DNA from: Akkermansia muciniphila
GTDB taxonomy: Bacteria > Verrucomicrobiota > Verrucomicrobiia > Limisphaerales > F1-80-MAGS106
DNA: 36,487 nucleotides
NCBI GenBank assembly: GCA_945865375.1
Contig: CAMBEJ010000040.1
Span: 1 to 36,487, forward strand
Direction: 5' to 3'
The notes beneath the pieces were generated by a model. That model was not told the origin of the DNA and did no database searches. It saw nothing but the letters and a program-made list of their open reading frames with translations. Made by a program: the position numbers and the translations under genes. Below, one piece after another: positions 22,359-32,261 of this stretch. Positions within the stretch are counted from its first letter, which is position 1; every line of letters begins with the position of its first letter.

Positions 22359-25335
22359 ATGAAACCAAAGCTTCTGCTCGCAAACCTCCTTTTGGGATCA
22401 ATTTTACCGGGTGCATGGGGTGCCGCTTTGGTGGCATCGGATTCCGCTCCTTCGCCACCGCCCGCAGCGATCACTGAATCCGGGGATATTCAAGGATTTC
22501 TGCAATATCAGGGTGACAAGTTCTATGTGGTAGGATTCACAAACGGAGGCGCCCGACTGACTGTGCCGGGCGGTGCTGTGTTTAATCCTGTCGTTGTGGG
22601 GGTGACTGATACGGGTTCTCCGTTATTGGACACAAGGACATTGCCCTCGGACTACGGCAGTCCCTTCATCGTTGGGTTCCGTCGGAGCTCGTCTGGAAAT
22701 CAAGTGGTTGTCAAGGACGCAGGGACGGTGTTGAGAGTGGGTGGCATCACCATCGGAAACAGCGGCGATCGAAACACCTTCACGGTAACAGGTGGACCCT
22801 CTGCGGTGACCACGGACATGGGCATCGGCTCTGTTATCCTGACTTACGAAGGTTTGCGGCGGGAAACGACCAACAATCTCGTGGTCATCGCCGATGCGGG
22901 CACTTATTTTGAGACCGGCGATTTCACGCTTGCTGGCCAGAACAGCCAGTTGTGGGTCACCAATTCAACTTTCCTCAAGGTTTGATTCAAACGCGCAGGA
23001 TCCTTTCCCGTTACGGACTTCTTACGATCGGTGATGGCCAAGGTCGTGCTCACTTGCTGCTCACCGGAGTCTCGAATGTGGTCTCTGGCGGGTTGGTGAT
23101 CAAGCGCGAGTCTATGCTGACCTTCTCTGGACTGATCGATGGAGTAATTCAAAATGAAGGCACAATCCAGGTGTTGACCGACAATTCCACGGTGACCTTT
23201 ACGAGTGCCGTCACGAACCTGGGTGTCATGGATTTTTCCAAGTGCTCCAAAGTCACCTTTTCCAAGGCTTTGCTCAACAAAGGGACGATCAAGATTCGAG
23301 ATGCCCAGAGCCTCGACTCGAAAAGCTTGATCAACCAAGGCCAGGTGATCGAGACGCCGCAAGGGTTCGAGGGAGATATAGCCCCTCGGCCCGGAGGCAA
23401 CGGGGTGCTCACCGCCGCGGACCTGACAATCATAGGACGCCTCGTTGCCGGCTTGGAAGCCGCGCTGACTCCAGAGGAATGTCAACCCGCAGATATGGCC
23501 CCGCAGTCGAGCTTTGGCAACGGAATCTTGAACGCCGGCGACCTCACCCAGGTGGCGCGCTAGGTCGCTGGGTTGGATGCCCCCACGCCCGTGGGCGGAC
23601 CCACGACGGTGTCGGTTCAATCGGCCAGTTTGTCTTCTAAACCTCGGGTGCTCATCAAGCAAAACGTTGGAGCGCGCAAGCTGAGCATTGAGAACGTGTC
23701 CGTGACTGCCGGCGCAATAATGACGGCCGTGGTCAAGATGACAGCGGCGGGTGACGAGAACGCCTTGAGTTTCAGTCTCAGCTTCGATCCGACGAAGGTG
23801 ACGTTCAAGGGAGCGACGCTTGCCGCCGCGATGTCCACGGCAAGTTTGGTGCTGAACTCTAACCAAGCCGCTCCCGGGAAACTCGGATTCGTTGTCTCCG
23901 TTCCCGCTGGTCAGACGACTGCGGCTGGGACTTTCGATCTGCTGAATCTTTCGTTTCAGGCAGGTGCGAACCCGGGTTCCGCGACTCTGGTGTTCGCCAA
24001 CTCGCCCGCGCCCAAATCGCTGTCCGATCCGCTGGGCAACGACCTGGTTCAGACCTACTCCGATGGCACGATCACCATCCAGGCTCTCAGCACGGTGCTG
24101 CCTCCCACCATCGTGACCCAACCGTTGAGCCAGCAGGTGGGTGCTGGGGCGAGCTTGATTTTGAGCGTGGTGCCGCGGGCTCCGCTCCCTTGAATTATCA
24201 ATGGAAGAAGCACGGCGCCCCTCTCGCCAACGCCTCAACGGCCTCGCTCACCCTCTCGAGCGTTCAGACCGCCGATACGGGGGATTACACCGTGGTGGTT
24301 TCGAACAGTGCTGGCTCGGTAACCAGCAAAGTGGCCGTCGTGTCGCTGGCTAATGTTTCATCAGCCCGACGCCTCCAGGTGGATGACGCCTCAGTGCCTT
24401 CCGGAGGAACCGTGACGGCATCGATCAAGATGACGGCGTTGGGCGACGAAAACGCTCTGAGTTTCAGCCTCAACTTCGACCCCGCTCGCCTGATTTATCG
24501 CAGCGCCGCGCTTGCCGACCAGGCCCCGAACTGGGGTCTCGTCCTCAATCCCAATCTAGTCGCCATCGGCAAGCTCGGCGTGGTGTTGTCGCTTCCCGCG
24601 GGCCAGTCTGCGAAGGCGGGAACGTTCGATTTGTTGAAGATCTCCTTTCTGGCGAGTGGAACCTCTGGATCCTCGACCCTTGGGTTTGGTGGCTCGCCCG
24701 CTCCGAAATCGGTGTCCGATCCGCTCGGCAACGATTTGGTTCAGACCTACGCCGATGGGACGATCACCATCGCTGCCGCTGCCGTGCCGAGCTCGGTGGA
24801 ACGAGTCCTGCCCCCTTTCTACTCAGCCGAGGTCAAGCTCACGGTCACCCTCAAGGCCACCCCGCCGACCACGTCCAGCGTCTATGCCATCGAGGATTCG
24901 CCACCAGCCGGTTGGACCGTGGGAGCGGTCAGTGACGGAGGAGCGTACGACCCCGTGAACAAGCGAGCGAAGTGGGGCCCGTTCTTCGATGCGACGCCGC
25001 GAACCGTGAGCTATGAGGTGACGCCTCCACCCAACGAAACCGGCGCCAAGCAATTCTCTGGAACCGGCTCCGTGGATGGCCAGACATTCGCTGTGGGAGG
25101 AGCCAATACTATAGAGCTCGTCTCCGGGCATCCCGCCGACAAGGACCCGTCCGACGGGCGCATCACCATCGGAGAGGTCACCAGCTACGGCCTCGCGTGG
25201 CGCAAAGGTTCCGTGTGGCCGGTCGGACCCAACCCCATACCGATCGAATACGTCACGCGAGCGGGTTTGCTTTGGAAAAACGGAGAGCTTTACACTTTGG
25301 ATCCCAGCGTCGGCGTCGCTCCAATTAGTAGTTGA
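22359..25335 (+). pseudogene. Secreted cohesin/dockerin-like modular protein, broken in three places
   Basis: The gene starts with a signal peptide (MKPKLLLANLLLGSILPGAWG) and a beta-rich region. It then has two dockerin-like repeats (GGNGVLTAADLTIIGRLVAG and FGNGILNAGDLTQVAR), a cohesin-like domain at about 23640-24090, an Ig-like segment (NYQWKKHGAPLANASTASLTL), and a second cohesin-like domain at about 24360-24770. The C-terminal segment is HPADKDPSDGRITIGEV and onward. Three lesions interrupt about 990 codons: a frameshift near 22980 (ending STFLKV, TGA), an in-frame TAG at 23561 where the sister repeat has Leu, and a one-base loss near 24175-24182. Both frameshifts fit single-base deletions. 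Such proteins are thought to organise surface glycan-degrading complexes. Confidence 0.8.
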
Positions 25336-26146
25336 ATATCAAATGGTTACAGTTGTGGCTCTGCTCAATGTGAGATTCGTACTCTACAAGTAGTTGAGCC
25401 AGAGGCTGTTTTGAAAAGACGTTAATGCTCAGAATCTGCAAAATGCTGGAGAGACTCTTCTCCAGCTTCAATTCTTTTTTGACGATCGACACCAAAACAT
25501 AGACGAAGATACAAATCCAGATCTGAGTTTTCACTGCGTTATCGCTATTACCAAAAAAGTGCTTGATCCGTAGATTCTGCTTAATTCACTTGAAGAACAA
25601 TTCCACGTTCTATCGGCTTTTATATAGCATCGCCACGACCGTGGCCGGCAAATCCAAATGGTTGGTCAGGAAGACCAGATGCTTGTCGGATTCTTCATCG
25701 ACATAGTGGATGCGGCGCAATTTGTCCGGGTAACGTTTAATGCTGGAATGATTGCGCAATCGGACGATCTGGTCGCTGCGCACCACTGAGCTCGGTTCGA
25801 CCGGGCGTGATTCCCGGTTCTGATGGGCGTCAGCCAGGGTACTGTGGGAAACGCGGCCCCGTATTCCCAAATGATAGAGTTGATCCTGGCGGGAGCGCAA
25901 ACAGGTTTCTATGTCGCCCAGGCTATCTCTAAAAGTCAATTGGCCAAAGGCCATACAGAGGAATTGGTCCCAGCAGGAGAATGATTTTATCTTATAGTTT
26001 CCCTCGTAGCGGCGGACATACCGTTGGAATTGCTCCAGGTGAATGAATTCAATAAGTTGTGAGAAAGCGTATTTGTCGGAAAACATTTCCGAATAATGGC
26101 ACGAATGCTGCCTAGGACAAAAGCACCAAAAACACCACATTCCCAT
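25325..26146 (-). pseudogene. Degenerate IS4-type transposase (DUF4372)
   Basis: The N-terminal part, FSQLIEFIHLEQFQRYVRR then SFSCWDQFLCMAFGQLTFRDSLGDIE, is a DUF4372 domain, here from about 26086. After STLADAHQNRE an internal deletion removes most of the DDE catalytic core and joins to DQIVRLRNHSSIKRYPDKL. Downstream, two Trp codons have become stops in the same frame (TAG at 25610-25612, then TGA): YKSR*NVELFFK*IKQNLRIK. The tail IWICIFVYVLVSIVKKELKL then runs to TAA near 25325. An intact relative would be near 380 codons. It cannot make transposase. Confidence 0.82.
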
Positions 26147-26158
26147 TTCAAGTCGAAC
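25331..26158. mobile_element. IS4-family insertion sequence remnant
   Basis: The AT-rich block has imperfect terminal inverted repeats: GTTGAATATCAAATGGT at 25331-25347 against CCCATTTCAAGTCGAAC at 26142-26158 (about 11 of 17 positions agree). It abuts the end of the secreted-protein gene, whose last few codons read into it. Its base composition differs from the GC-richer neighbours, as expected for an acquired element. No target duplication was recognised. Confidence 0.6.
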
Positions 26159-26435
26159 ACACCCCGTGACATCTACGGGAGACCCGATACCATTGGTTCC
26201 CGTTGAGAAGTTATCAATTCATACCCGGATGGTAGTGAAACCGGTGTGCCGCCACTGCGCGTGTTGGCGATCAAAGAACAACAGAGAGGCCGAGATCGAG
26301 CAGCGCAGGCTCAGGAACACATCCACGCCATTGGTGCCGTTCGCGACAACGAAGGCGTTGGACCTGGCAATTGGCGCGCCCGTGAGCGGGATGCCCAATT
26401 CATCCGGCAGAGGGACGTGCGGTCGGCAATCGGGG
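26159..26435. other. Gap between IS remnant and lipid operon
   Basis: About 280 bp without a gene I recognise. An open minus-strand frame (26219-26605, reading CRPHVPLPDELGIPLTG and onward) overlaps the end of the CFA-type gene in another frame and has no family match. No T-run hairpin for the end of the minus-strand operon is evident. Confidence 0.4.
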
Positions 26436-27467
26436 TCAAGGCTTGCGAAAGAGGTAGTGCGAGACGTGCCATTCATCGCCGCTGCGGTAGGCCCAGAGCT
26501 CTGCGCAGGCCATGAAGAAAACTCGCCAGTATGCCCACCAGCGCCGGGTATTTTCCACCCCGTAGGTTTCCTCGAAGAGCGGCCAGATCTCCGAGCGATT
26601 CGCATCCATGTTCGCGAGCCAGGCTTCGGCGGTCTTTTGATAGTGCGTCCCCCTGACGCACCAATGGTGCTGTATCCGCAGATCGTCCTGAAAGTAGAGC
26701 AGCAGATCGTCGCTGGGCATTTGTCCGCCAGCGAAAAAGTAACGAGTCATCCAGTCATCCGGGCCTTTGTCTTCGTAGTGATAGGCCAGCTCCCGGTGGG
26801 TGAAGATATGCACGAAGAGATTTCCGCCCGGTACCAGCCACCGGGCGATTCTCGCGAGCAACACCTGGTAGTTCTTCATGTGCTCGAACATCTCGACACT
26901 CACCACGCGATCGAACGTGCGATTGATGTCGAAGACATTCATGTCAGCGGTGATCACTTCCACATTGGCGAACCCGCGTCGAGCCGCCTCCGCATCGATG
27001 TGCGTCTTCTGCGTGCGCGAATTAGACACGGCGGTGATCTGCGCCGTCGGATACTTCTCCGCCATCCACAAGGTCAGCGAACCCCAGCCACAGCCGAGCT
27101 CCAGGATACGCTGGTCCGGCGCAAGCTCAGCCCGTGCGCCCGTGAGGGCCAGCATGTTCTCCTCCGCCTCGTCAAGTGTGGTTGTGTCATCAGCCCAGAG
27201 CGCGGAGCTGTATTTCAGGCGACGACCCAGGCAGAGCTGGTAGAAACGGGTTGGCACTTCGTAATGCTGCTCGTTGGCGTCGCGCGTCTGAACTGCAATC
27301 GGGCTTTGCTTCAGCTCGACGACGTGTGCGAGCAGGGCAGCTCGCTGCGCTTCGATGTTGGGCCGCGTTTTTTTGCGCAACGTCTCGGCGAGCATTCGTC
27401 GGATACCGAGTCGAATCACGGCGTCGGGGAGGACGTTCTTTTCGAGGAGATGGTCGAAGTTGATCAT
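26436..27467 (-). CDS. CFA-type SAM-dependent methyltransferase, last gene of lipid operon
   Basis: 343 residues of the cyclopropane-fatty-acid-synthase superfamily, in the shorter branch lacking the full N-terminal lipid domain. Motifs: [11 protein letters not shown] (67-76), a SAM-binding loop [14 protein letters not shown] (121-134), [13 protein letters not shown] and [16 protein letters not shown]. It should transfer a methyl or methylene group from SAM to a lipid or other hydrophobic acceptor; the product cannot be told apart by eye. ATG 27467 is chosen because it overlaps the DUF1295 stop as ATGA; longer upstream frames belong to other genes' shadows. A second, longer CFA gene lies three genes upstream. 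Confidence 0.88.
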   Translation of the reverse strand: MINFDHLLEKNVLPDAVIRLGIRRMLAETLRKKTRPNIEAQRAALLAHVVELKQSPIAVQTRDANEQHYEVPTRFYQLCLGRRLKYSSALWADDTTTLDEAEENMLALTGARAELAPDQRILELGCGWGSLTLWMAEKYPTAQITAVSNSRTQKTHIDAEAARRGFANVEVITADMNVFDINRTFDRVVSVEMFEHMKNYQVLLARIARWLVPGGNLFVHIFTHRELAYHYEDKGPDDWMTRYFFAGGQMPSDDLLLYFQDDLRIQHHWCVRGTHYQKTAEAWLANMDANRSEIWPLFEETYGVENTRRWWAYWRVFFMACAELWAYRSGDEWHVSHYLFRKP

Positions 27468-28258
27468 AAGGACTTGGGGAACCAAGGGATGAAAGCGCTC
27501 GTGGTACGCTGATATTGACGGTAAGCCTCTCCCTTGCTCTTCAGAGCATATTCTTCGGTGAGGGGAATGCCGGTGACCTTCAGGAGAAAATAGAGCATCA
27601 GCACCGGGCAACTGAGCGCGATCCAGCCGTGCAGCGAACCGAGCGCGAAGATCGCAAAGCCCACCCAGATCAACGCCTCGAAAAAGTAATTGGGATGCCG
27701 CGACAACCGCCACAATCCAGCCTGGCAGACATGGCCGCGATTTGCCGGATCGTCCTTGAACCTCTTCATCTGGGCATCCGCCAGAGCTTCGCCTCCAAGC
27801 GAAAACAAGGCGATCGCGAGCCCGACAAACTCGACCGGCCGCAGCGGATCCGGGTTGAAAGCTGCAACCAGAAATGGCAACGAAAAAATCATCACAATCA
27901 CGGCCTGCAGTTCGAAGAAGGCAAGAAACATTCCGGGACCAGACCAACGCGCGCGCAGTGTCTCGTAGCGCGCATCCTCGGTCGGATGATGCTTCAGAAC
28001 ACGGAGAAGAATGTGGGTGCCCAAGCGCACACTCCACGCGACACCAATGGACGTCGCGATCCATTTCCGGGTCGCCTCGCCGGGCCCGGCCAGCGCGTAG
28101 ATCGGCGCCAGAACCGCCACGCTGTACGACCACGCGGCATCGAGCAATCCATAGTTGTTGATCCGCACACTGATTGCCCATGTGACCGCAAAACACGTCA
28201 GCGCAAGCGCGAGTCCAATCAGAAAAAGCAGGAGCCTATCATCAAGGAGTGTGGTCAT
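27464..28258 (-). CDS. DUF1295 membrane protein (steroid reductase/ICMT-like)
   Basis: A 264-residue polytopic membrane protein with about six hydrophobic segments ([39 protein letters not shown], and others). Its C-terminal signature [21 protein letters not shown], then [20 protein letters not shown], is shared by DUF1295 proteins, 5-alpha-reductase-like enzymes and isoprenylcysteine methyltransferases. These proteins act on lipids in the membrane with NADPH or SAM, so a step on an unsaturated or modified acyl chain is plausible. It overlaps both neighbours by ATGA. The start is ATG 28258. Confidence 0.9.
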   Translation of the reverse strand: MTTLLDDRLLLFLIGLALALTCFAVTWAISVRINNYGLLDAAWSYSVAVLAPIYALAGPGEATRKWIATSIGVAWSVRLGTHILLRVLKHHPTEDARYETLRARWSGPGMFLAFFELQAVIVMIFSLPFLVAAFNPDPLRPVEFVGLAIALFSLGGEALADAQMKRFKDDPANRGHVCQAGLWRLSRHPNYFFEALIWVGFAIFALGSLHGWIALSCPVLMLYFLLKVTGIPLTEEYALKSKGEAYRQYQRTTSAFIPWFPKSL

Positions 28259-28587
28259 GGTTTTCGAAGCAGCAACGCCTCGACTTTCGCGTCCACAGGG
28301 AGCCGAAAAAGCTGGTTGAGCATATAAACTGCCATGGCGATATTGCCGAGGACAAGAATCGCTAGCAGCCACGCGATCCGCGCGACATTCGACGTCTCCT
28401 TGTACGCCACCCAGACATAAAAGGTGAGGAACGCGAAGTAAGTATCGAACAGCGTGGCGATGAACCACGGATGCGTCGCCACGGCGCGAGGCGTCTCCCA
28501 GAGAGCGACGAGGCTGCTCGCCCAGGTCGTGACCCCCAGCATCGCGAGGAGAACGAGGGTGAAGGCAATGCGTAGCGACCAGATCAT
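28255..28587 (-). CDS. Small membrane protein, DUF1475-like
   Basis: 110 residues with three predicted membrane spans: SLRIAFTLVLLAMLGVTTW, FDTYFAFLTFYVWVAY and IAWLLAILVLGNIAMAVYML. The motif VATHPWFIATLFDTYFAFLTFYVWVAYKE is what I associate with DUF1475; this family name is from memory. Function is unknown. It sits between a CFA synthase and a DUF1295 protein, and overlaps both by ATGA, so it is probably an accessory membrane subunit of the lipid pathway. Longer upstream starts would overlap the CFA gene and are rejected. Confidence 0.8.
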   Translation of the reverse strand: MIWSLRIAFTLVLLAMLGVTTWASSLVALWETPRAVATHPWFIATLFDTYFAFLTFYVWVAYKETSNVARIAWLLAILVLGNIAMAVYMLNQLFRLPVDAKVEALLLRKP

Positions 28588-29876
28588 AATGTGGATTTGT
28601 GAGCGGATGCGTGCAACCGCCGGTTGTTCGGCCGGGTGTAGATCGCCTGGACGACGCTGACGTTGCGCGTGGCAAAGGCGGCTTCGCAATACTGAAGGTA
28701 ATAATTCCACTTGCGGATAAAGCGGCGGTCGAACCCGAGTGCGCATATCTCCCCGACGCGTGTGTTAAAAGTTTGCCACCAGAGATTCAGCGTCCGCGCG
28801 TAGCTGGAGCCCAGGTCTTCGAGATCGTGAAGAAACAGATCGCCCGTGCGGTTCAGGGTCTCGTTCACGCGGCCAACGCTGAGCAGCAGCGACCCTGGAA
28901 ACATGTGCTTTTGGATGAAGTCCACGCCGCGCCGCAACTCGGCGTGCCGGGCGTCGGGCACGGTGATGTACTGCAACCCGACAAGCCCGTCCGGCTTCAG
29001 CAACCGGTGAAGCTGTTGGCAGTAAGTTGCCAGGTAACGATCGCCGAGCGCCTCCATCATTTCGATCGAGGCGATATTGTCGAACTGCCCGTTGATCGTC
29101 CGATAATCTTGCAGGCGAATCTCCACGCGATCGGCCACGCCTTCGCGTCGAAACCGCTCCTGAGCAAACTTGAGCTGCTCCTCCGAGATCGTCACGGTGG
29201 TCACGCGGCAGCCATAGTGCTTCACCGCGTGGCAGGCGAAGCTGCCCCAGCCGCTGCCAATCTCCAACACGTGATCGCTCGCGCGGAGTTGGAGCTTTCG
29301 GCACAGCGCCTCATATTTGGCGGTCTGGGCCGCTTCGAGCGATTGCGTGGCGGAAGTAAAATGCGCGCTCGAATAGGTCATGGTGGGGTCGAGCCAGAGG
29401 CTATAAAAGGCGTTCCCGAGGTCGTAGTGCTCGGCGATATTCCGGCGGGCAGTTCGCTCGTTGTTCGGGCGCAGCAGATGTTGGACGCGGTTGAAAGTCC
29501 GAAGGACGTTGAGCGCCAGATTGCGAATGTTGGAACCGCTCATGGCCGGCGAGTTTTCAATATTCTGAATCGCCCAAGAGATGACGCGTTCGATCGAATC
29601 CGTCTCCCACTCACCCGCGACGAAGCTTTCTCCGAAGCCCACGTCCCCGTAGAGTACGCAGCGCTTAAAAAACGCGCAATCGAGCACGCGAATGGCCGCG
29701 CTGACGTCCGTACCCGGAGCGCCAAAATGAACGATCGCACCACCAGGCAACTCGAGGCGCAGGCAGCCCGCAGTCATCTTCGCGAAAGCCGCGAGCACCA
29801 GGCGCTGGTAGAGGCCGGACTTCGGTTCCGAGCGGGTTCGTGAGCTCAAATCAGAGAGGGTGAGGCTGTCAATCAT
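28584..29876 (-). CDS. cfa: Cyclopropane-fatty-acyl-phospholipid synthase
   Basis: 430 residues, full length for the family. The N-terminal lipid domain ends with GFGESFVAGEW (80-90). AEHYDLGNAFYSLWLDPTMTYS (148-169) forms the conserved lipid and bicarbonate region. The SAM site is VLEIGSGWGSFACH (203-216). EMMEALGDRY and the C-terminal RKWNYYLQYCEAAFATR complete the family pattern. CFA enzymes add a methylene or methyl group from SAM across a cis double bond of membrane phospholipid acyl chains. ATG 29876 overlaps the DUF1365 stop as ATGA. The context with an FAD oxidoreductase suggests the methylated chain is processed further. Confidence 0.93.
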   Translation of the reverse strand: MIDSLTLSDLSSRTRSEPKSGLYQRLVLAAFAKMTAGCLRLELPGGAIVHFGAPGTDVSAAIRVLDCAFFKRCVLYGDVGFGESFVAGEWETDSIERVISWAIQNIENSPAMSGSNIRNLALNVLRTFNRVQHLLRPNNERTARRNIAEHYDLGNAFYSLWLDPTMTYSSAHFTSATQSLEAAQTAKYEALCRKLQLRASDHVLEIGSGWGSFACHAVKHYGCRVTTVTISEEQLKFAQERFRREGVADRVEIRLQDYRTINGQFDNIASIEMMEALGDRYLATYCQQLHRLLKPDGLVGLQYITVPDARHAELRRGVDFIQKHMFPGSLLLSVGRVNETLNRTGDLFLHDLEDLGSSYARTLNLWWQTFNTRVGEICALGFDRRFIRKWNYYLQYCEAAFATRNVSVVQAIYTRPNNRRLHASAHKSTL

Positions 29877-30670
29877 GGTGTTCGTGGGGTGATCGAAGAG
29901 TGGGGTCGAAAAATATCGCGTTGGAGACCGGTGTTTGCACCTTTGCGATGCCACGGCAGGCGGCGCAACCAGAGGAGCAGCGCGTGCCAGTGAATGAGGG
30001 CGATCACTTGCAGCGTGATCAGGGGATACTTCAGCGTCAACCAAGCCAGCCGCGCGGTGGTGAGCGGCGCGCGCTGTCCCGCGAGGGCGGTGAGCAGCAC
30101 GGGACGATCGGCGTTGCGGTCGTCGATGTGGATGTCGAGCGTCTCGGCGGGGACGCGCAGCTTGAAATCGAAGCACAGATCGAGGGCGGAGAAAGGGGAG
30201 ACATAGAAGTGCTTTGGCGTGAGAAGCTGGAAGCTTCCGTCGGTCTCGGGCGCGGTGAGCAAATAGGGCTTCAGCTCGCCAAAGGTGTTGCCCACCTCCA
30301 CCACGGCACAGAGTGGCGCGCCGGTGGCATCGGAGCAAAAATAGAAGGAAACGGGGTTAAAGATGTAACCGAGCACGCGTGGGAGTGTGACCAGCAGAAT
30401 GCGGCCTCCGACAGGAAGCTGGATCCCGCGTGCTGACAGCCAGACGCTCAGATTTTCTCGGAGGCTGGCGTGCTCCATACCCGGGAGCGTCAGATGGTCG
30501 CGGTCCCGAAAGCTGTAGAGATTCCAGCGATTGCTGCTGAAACCGCCAACGCGAAGCCCGTCGAGCTCATCCAGATCCAGCGCGAACATGAAGATGCGAT
30601 AGCGGAAATGGCTTTCCTTGGGCTCGAGCCGGTGATGCATTACGCGGCATTCGTAGAGGCAAGAGTTCAT
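29873..30670 (-). CDS. DUF1365 protein
   Basis: 265 residues. DUF1365 family signatures: CLYECRVMHHRLEPKESHFRYRIFMFALDLDEL, then LVTLPRVLGYIFNPVSFYFC, NTFGELKPYLL and KHFYVSPFSALDLCFDF. One hydrophobic stretch lies near the end (LIHWHALLLWL). The biochemical role is not established, but DUF1365 nearly always occurs with a COG2907 FAD oxidoreductase and a CFA synthase, as here. I take ATG 30670 because it overlaps the COG2907 stop as ATGA and gives the usual N-terminus MNSCLYECRV. Confidence 0.92.
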   Translation of the reverse strand: MNSCLYECRVMHHRLEPKESHFRYRIFMFALDLDELDGLRVGGFSSNRWNLYSFRDRDHLTLPGMEHASLRENLSVWLSARGIQLPVGGRILLVTLPRVLGYIFNPVSFYFCSDATGAPLCAVVEVGNTFGELKPYLLTAPETDGSFQLLTPKHFYVSPFSALDLCFDFKLRVPAETLDIHIDDRNADRPVLLTALAGQRAPLTTARLAWLTLKYPLITLQVIALIHWHALLLWLRRLPWHRKGANTGLQRDIFRPHSSITPRTP

Positions 30671-31941
30671 AACCAGATGGCGTCTCCAGTCATGGCACGA
30701 GCGCATTCCAGGCCGCTGGCAAAGCCGTCTTCATGGAAGCCGTAATTGAACCAGGCACCGGCGTAATAGGTGGTCTGCACCGGCGAGAGACGGTTCAGGG
30801 ATGGCAGCTCCTTTTGGGCGGCGATCGCGGCGAGGTTGAAAAGCGGATGCTCGTAATCGATGCGCCTGAGCACTTTTCCCGGAGCGATGCGATCGTGCGC
30901 GTTGAGGGAGACGAAGTAGTCCTGCTGTTCGGAGACGCGTTGCAGGCGATTCATCCAGTAGTGCGTCGTCGGGACGAGGCCGCCTGACCCACCCGCATCG
31001 AGCCGATAATTCCACGCCGCCCAACAGCGCCGCGTGAGGGGCATGAAAGACGCATCGGTGTGCAAGGTCGCGACGTTCGGCTGGTAGTGGAATTCGCCCA
31101 GCAAGCGGCTCTCGAGTACGGTCGGATCACCCAACAACCTCAGCGCTTGATCGGCATGACAGGCCAGGATCACTTTATCGAAACTGCACGCTGCTCCGTC
31201 GGCCCCCGTAACCGTCGCCTGGTTGTCGGTGCGCGTTATCAGCGAGGCTTTGCGACGGAGCTGAACCCTATCCCGAAAGGGCGCAGTGATCCTGGCGACA
31301 TAGGTCCTTGCCCCGCCCGTGACGGTGTACCAAGGATGCTGGGTATCGAGCCCTAGAAAGCCGTGATTATGCCAGAACCGGAGAAGCGTCAGGGCCGGGA
31401 AATCGAGCATCTTCTCCGGGGGCGCGCTCCACACTGCGCTGCTCATCGGCACGAGGTAGCGGTGCAACATGTCGTCGCCATACCCGCGATCGACGACATA
31501 TTCGTTCAAGCTGTAGCTTGCGAAACGCTCATCGCTGAGAGCCGCAACAGCCTCGCGGTTAAAGCGGTTGATCTGAGTGAGCATCCGCCAGTGCCGCGGA
31601 TTTACCAGATTGCGCCGTTGGCCGAACAACAGGTTCAAGCTGCCGCCGTTGTATTCCAACCCGCTCGGCCGGTGCTGCACGCTGAAGGACATATCCGTGG
31701 GCTGCGTCGCCACGCTGAGCTCGCGGAAAAGCCGGGTGAGCAGCGGATACGTGACGTGATTGAACACCATGAAGCCCGTGTCGATTGGCACCGCCCTGCC
31801 GGATTCTTCGACCACGATCGTGTTGGTATGTCCGCCGGCGTAATCATTCTGCTCGTAGAGCGTCAGGTGAAAGCGCTCGTGCAAAAAATGTGCGCAGCCC
31901 AACGCCGCGATGCCTGTTCCGATGATGGCCAAGGTCTTCAA
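30667..31941 (-). CDS. FAD-dependent oxidoreductase, COG2907 type; first gene of lipid operon
   Basis: 424 residues from TTG 31941 (read as MKTLAIIGTGIAALGCA). The dinucleotide fold has the G8-x-G10-x-x-A13 pattern and Glu30 at the end of beta-2 (LYEQNDYAGGHTNT). The flavin mono-oxygenase/desaturase-like body includes VPIDTGFMVFNHVTYPLL and VILACHADQALRLL, and the C-terminus is YYAGAWFNYGFHEDGFASG, which closes the FAD site. Homologues sit in light- or singlet-oxygen-induced clusters with DUF1365 and CFA genes, some tied to furan or other modified fatty acids. It probably oxidises or desaturates the acyl chain. No ATG occurs near this start, and no strong SD was seen. Confidence 0.9.
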   Translation of the reverse strand: MKTLAIIGTGIAALGCAHFLHERFHLTLYEQNDYAGGHTNTIVVEESGRAVPIDTGFMVFNHVTYPLLTRLFRELSVATQPTDMSFSVQHRPSGLEYNGGSLNLLFGQRRNLVNPRHWRMLTQINRFNREAVAALSDERFASYSLNEYVVDRGYGDDMLHRYLVPMSSAVWSAPPEKMLDFPALTLLRFWHNHGFLGLDTQHPWYTVTGGARTYVARITAPFRDRVQLRRKASLITRTDNQATVTGADGAACSFDKVILACHADQALRLLGDPTVLESRLLGEFHYQPNVATLHTDASFMPLTRRCWAAWNYRLDAGGSGGLVPTTHYWMNRLQRVSEQQDYFVSLNAHDRIAPGKVLRRIDYEHPLFNLAAIAAQKELPSLNRLSPVQTTYYAGAWFNYGFHEDGFASGLECARAMTGDAIWL

Positions 31942-32261
31942 GCAATGCGTCGGGTTTAGACAACTTTCCCAGAACGCTGGGCGCTTTGCTCGTCGATGAC
32001 CACAGGAACAGTGGTTGGCTCGCAAATCATGGCGGTCCACGACAGGGCTTTGAGCCGATGGCAAGTCAGGAGGACTTCCCGCCAATAGCAGCCTTGCGGC
32101 ACTGGGCGCAGGGAGGGGCGACGGTTCCTTTGCCGAGACTCGCCCGGGGCGATTAACGCGGACAAACCTCTGCTGCGGAACGTTCCGCGTTTCATAAGGT
32201 GTTTTGTATCACCATTCGTAATGCATGATATGCTCTCGTCTTGAAAACAGAAATTCACTGG
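31942..32261 (-). other. Long leader of the lipid operon
   Basis: The predicted promoter starts transcription near 32255, leaving over 300 nt before the TTG 31941 start. One frame here is open from ATG 32195 to the stop at 31956 (79 codons, MKRGTFRSRGLSAL to DEQSAQRSGKVV) and would end 15 bases before the oxidoreductase. I recognise no family and give it low odds of being a gene. Confidence 0.35.

Noticed and set aside
18028..23563. Genome-wide reassignment of TAG to an amino acid
   Set aside because: Two large genes contain in-frame TAG, but trpC (5634-5636) and the DUF4143 ATPase (22032-22034) end naturally at TAG, and the IS relic also has a TGA at a Trp position. Ordinary nonsense mutation explains more.
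26166..27512. Plus-strand open frame of 448 codons
   Set aside because: Antisense to the CFA-type methyltransferase, whose motifs are unmistakable on the minus strand.
28599..29843. Plus-strand open frame of 414 codons
   Set aside because: Antisense shadow of the full-length CFA synthase; no recognisable domain.
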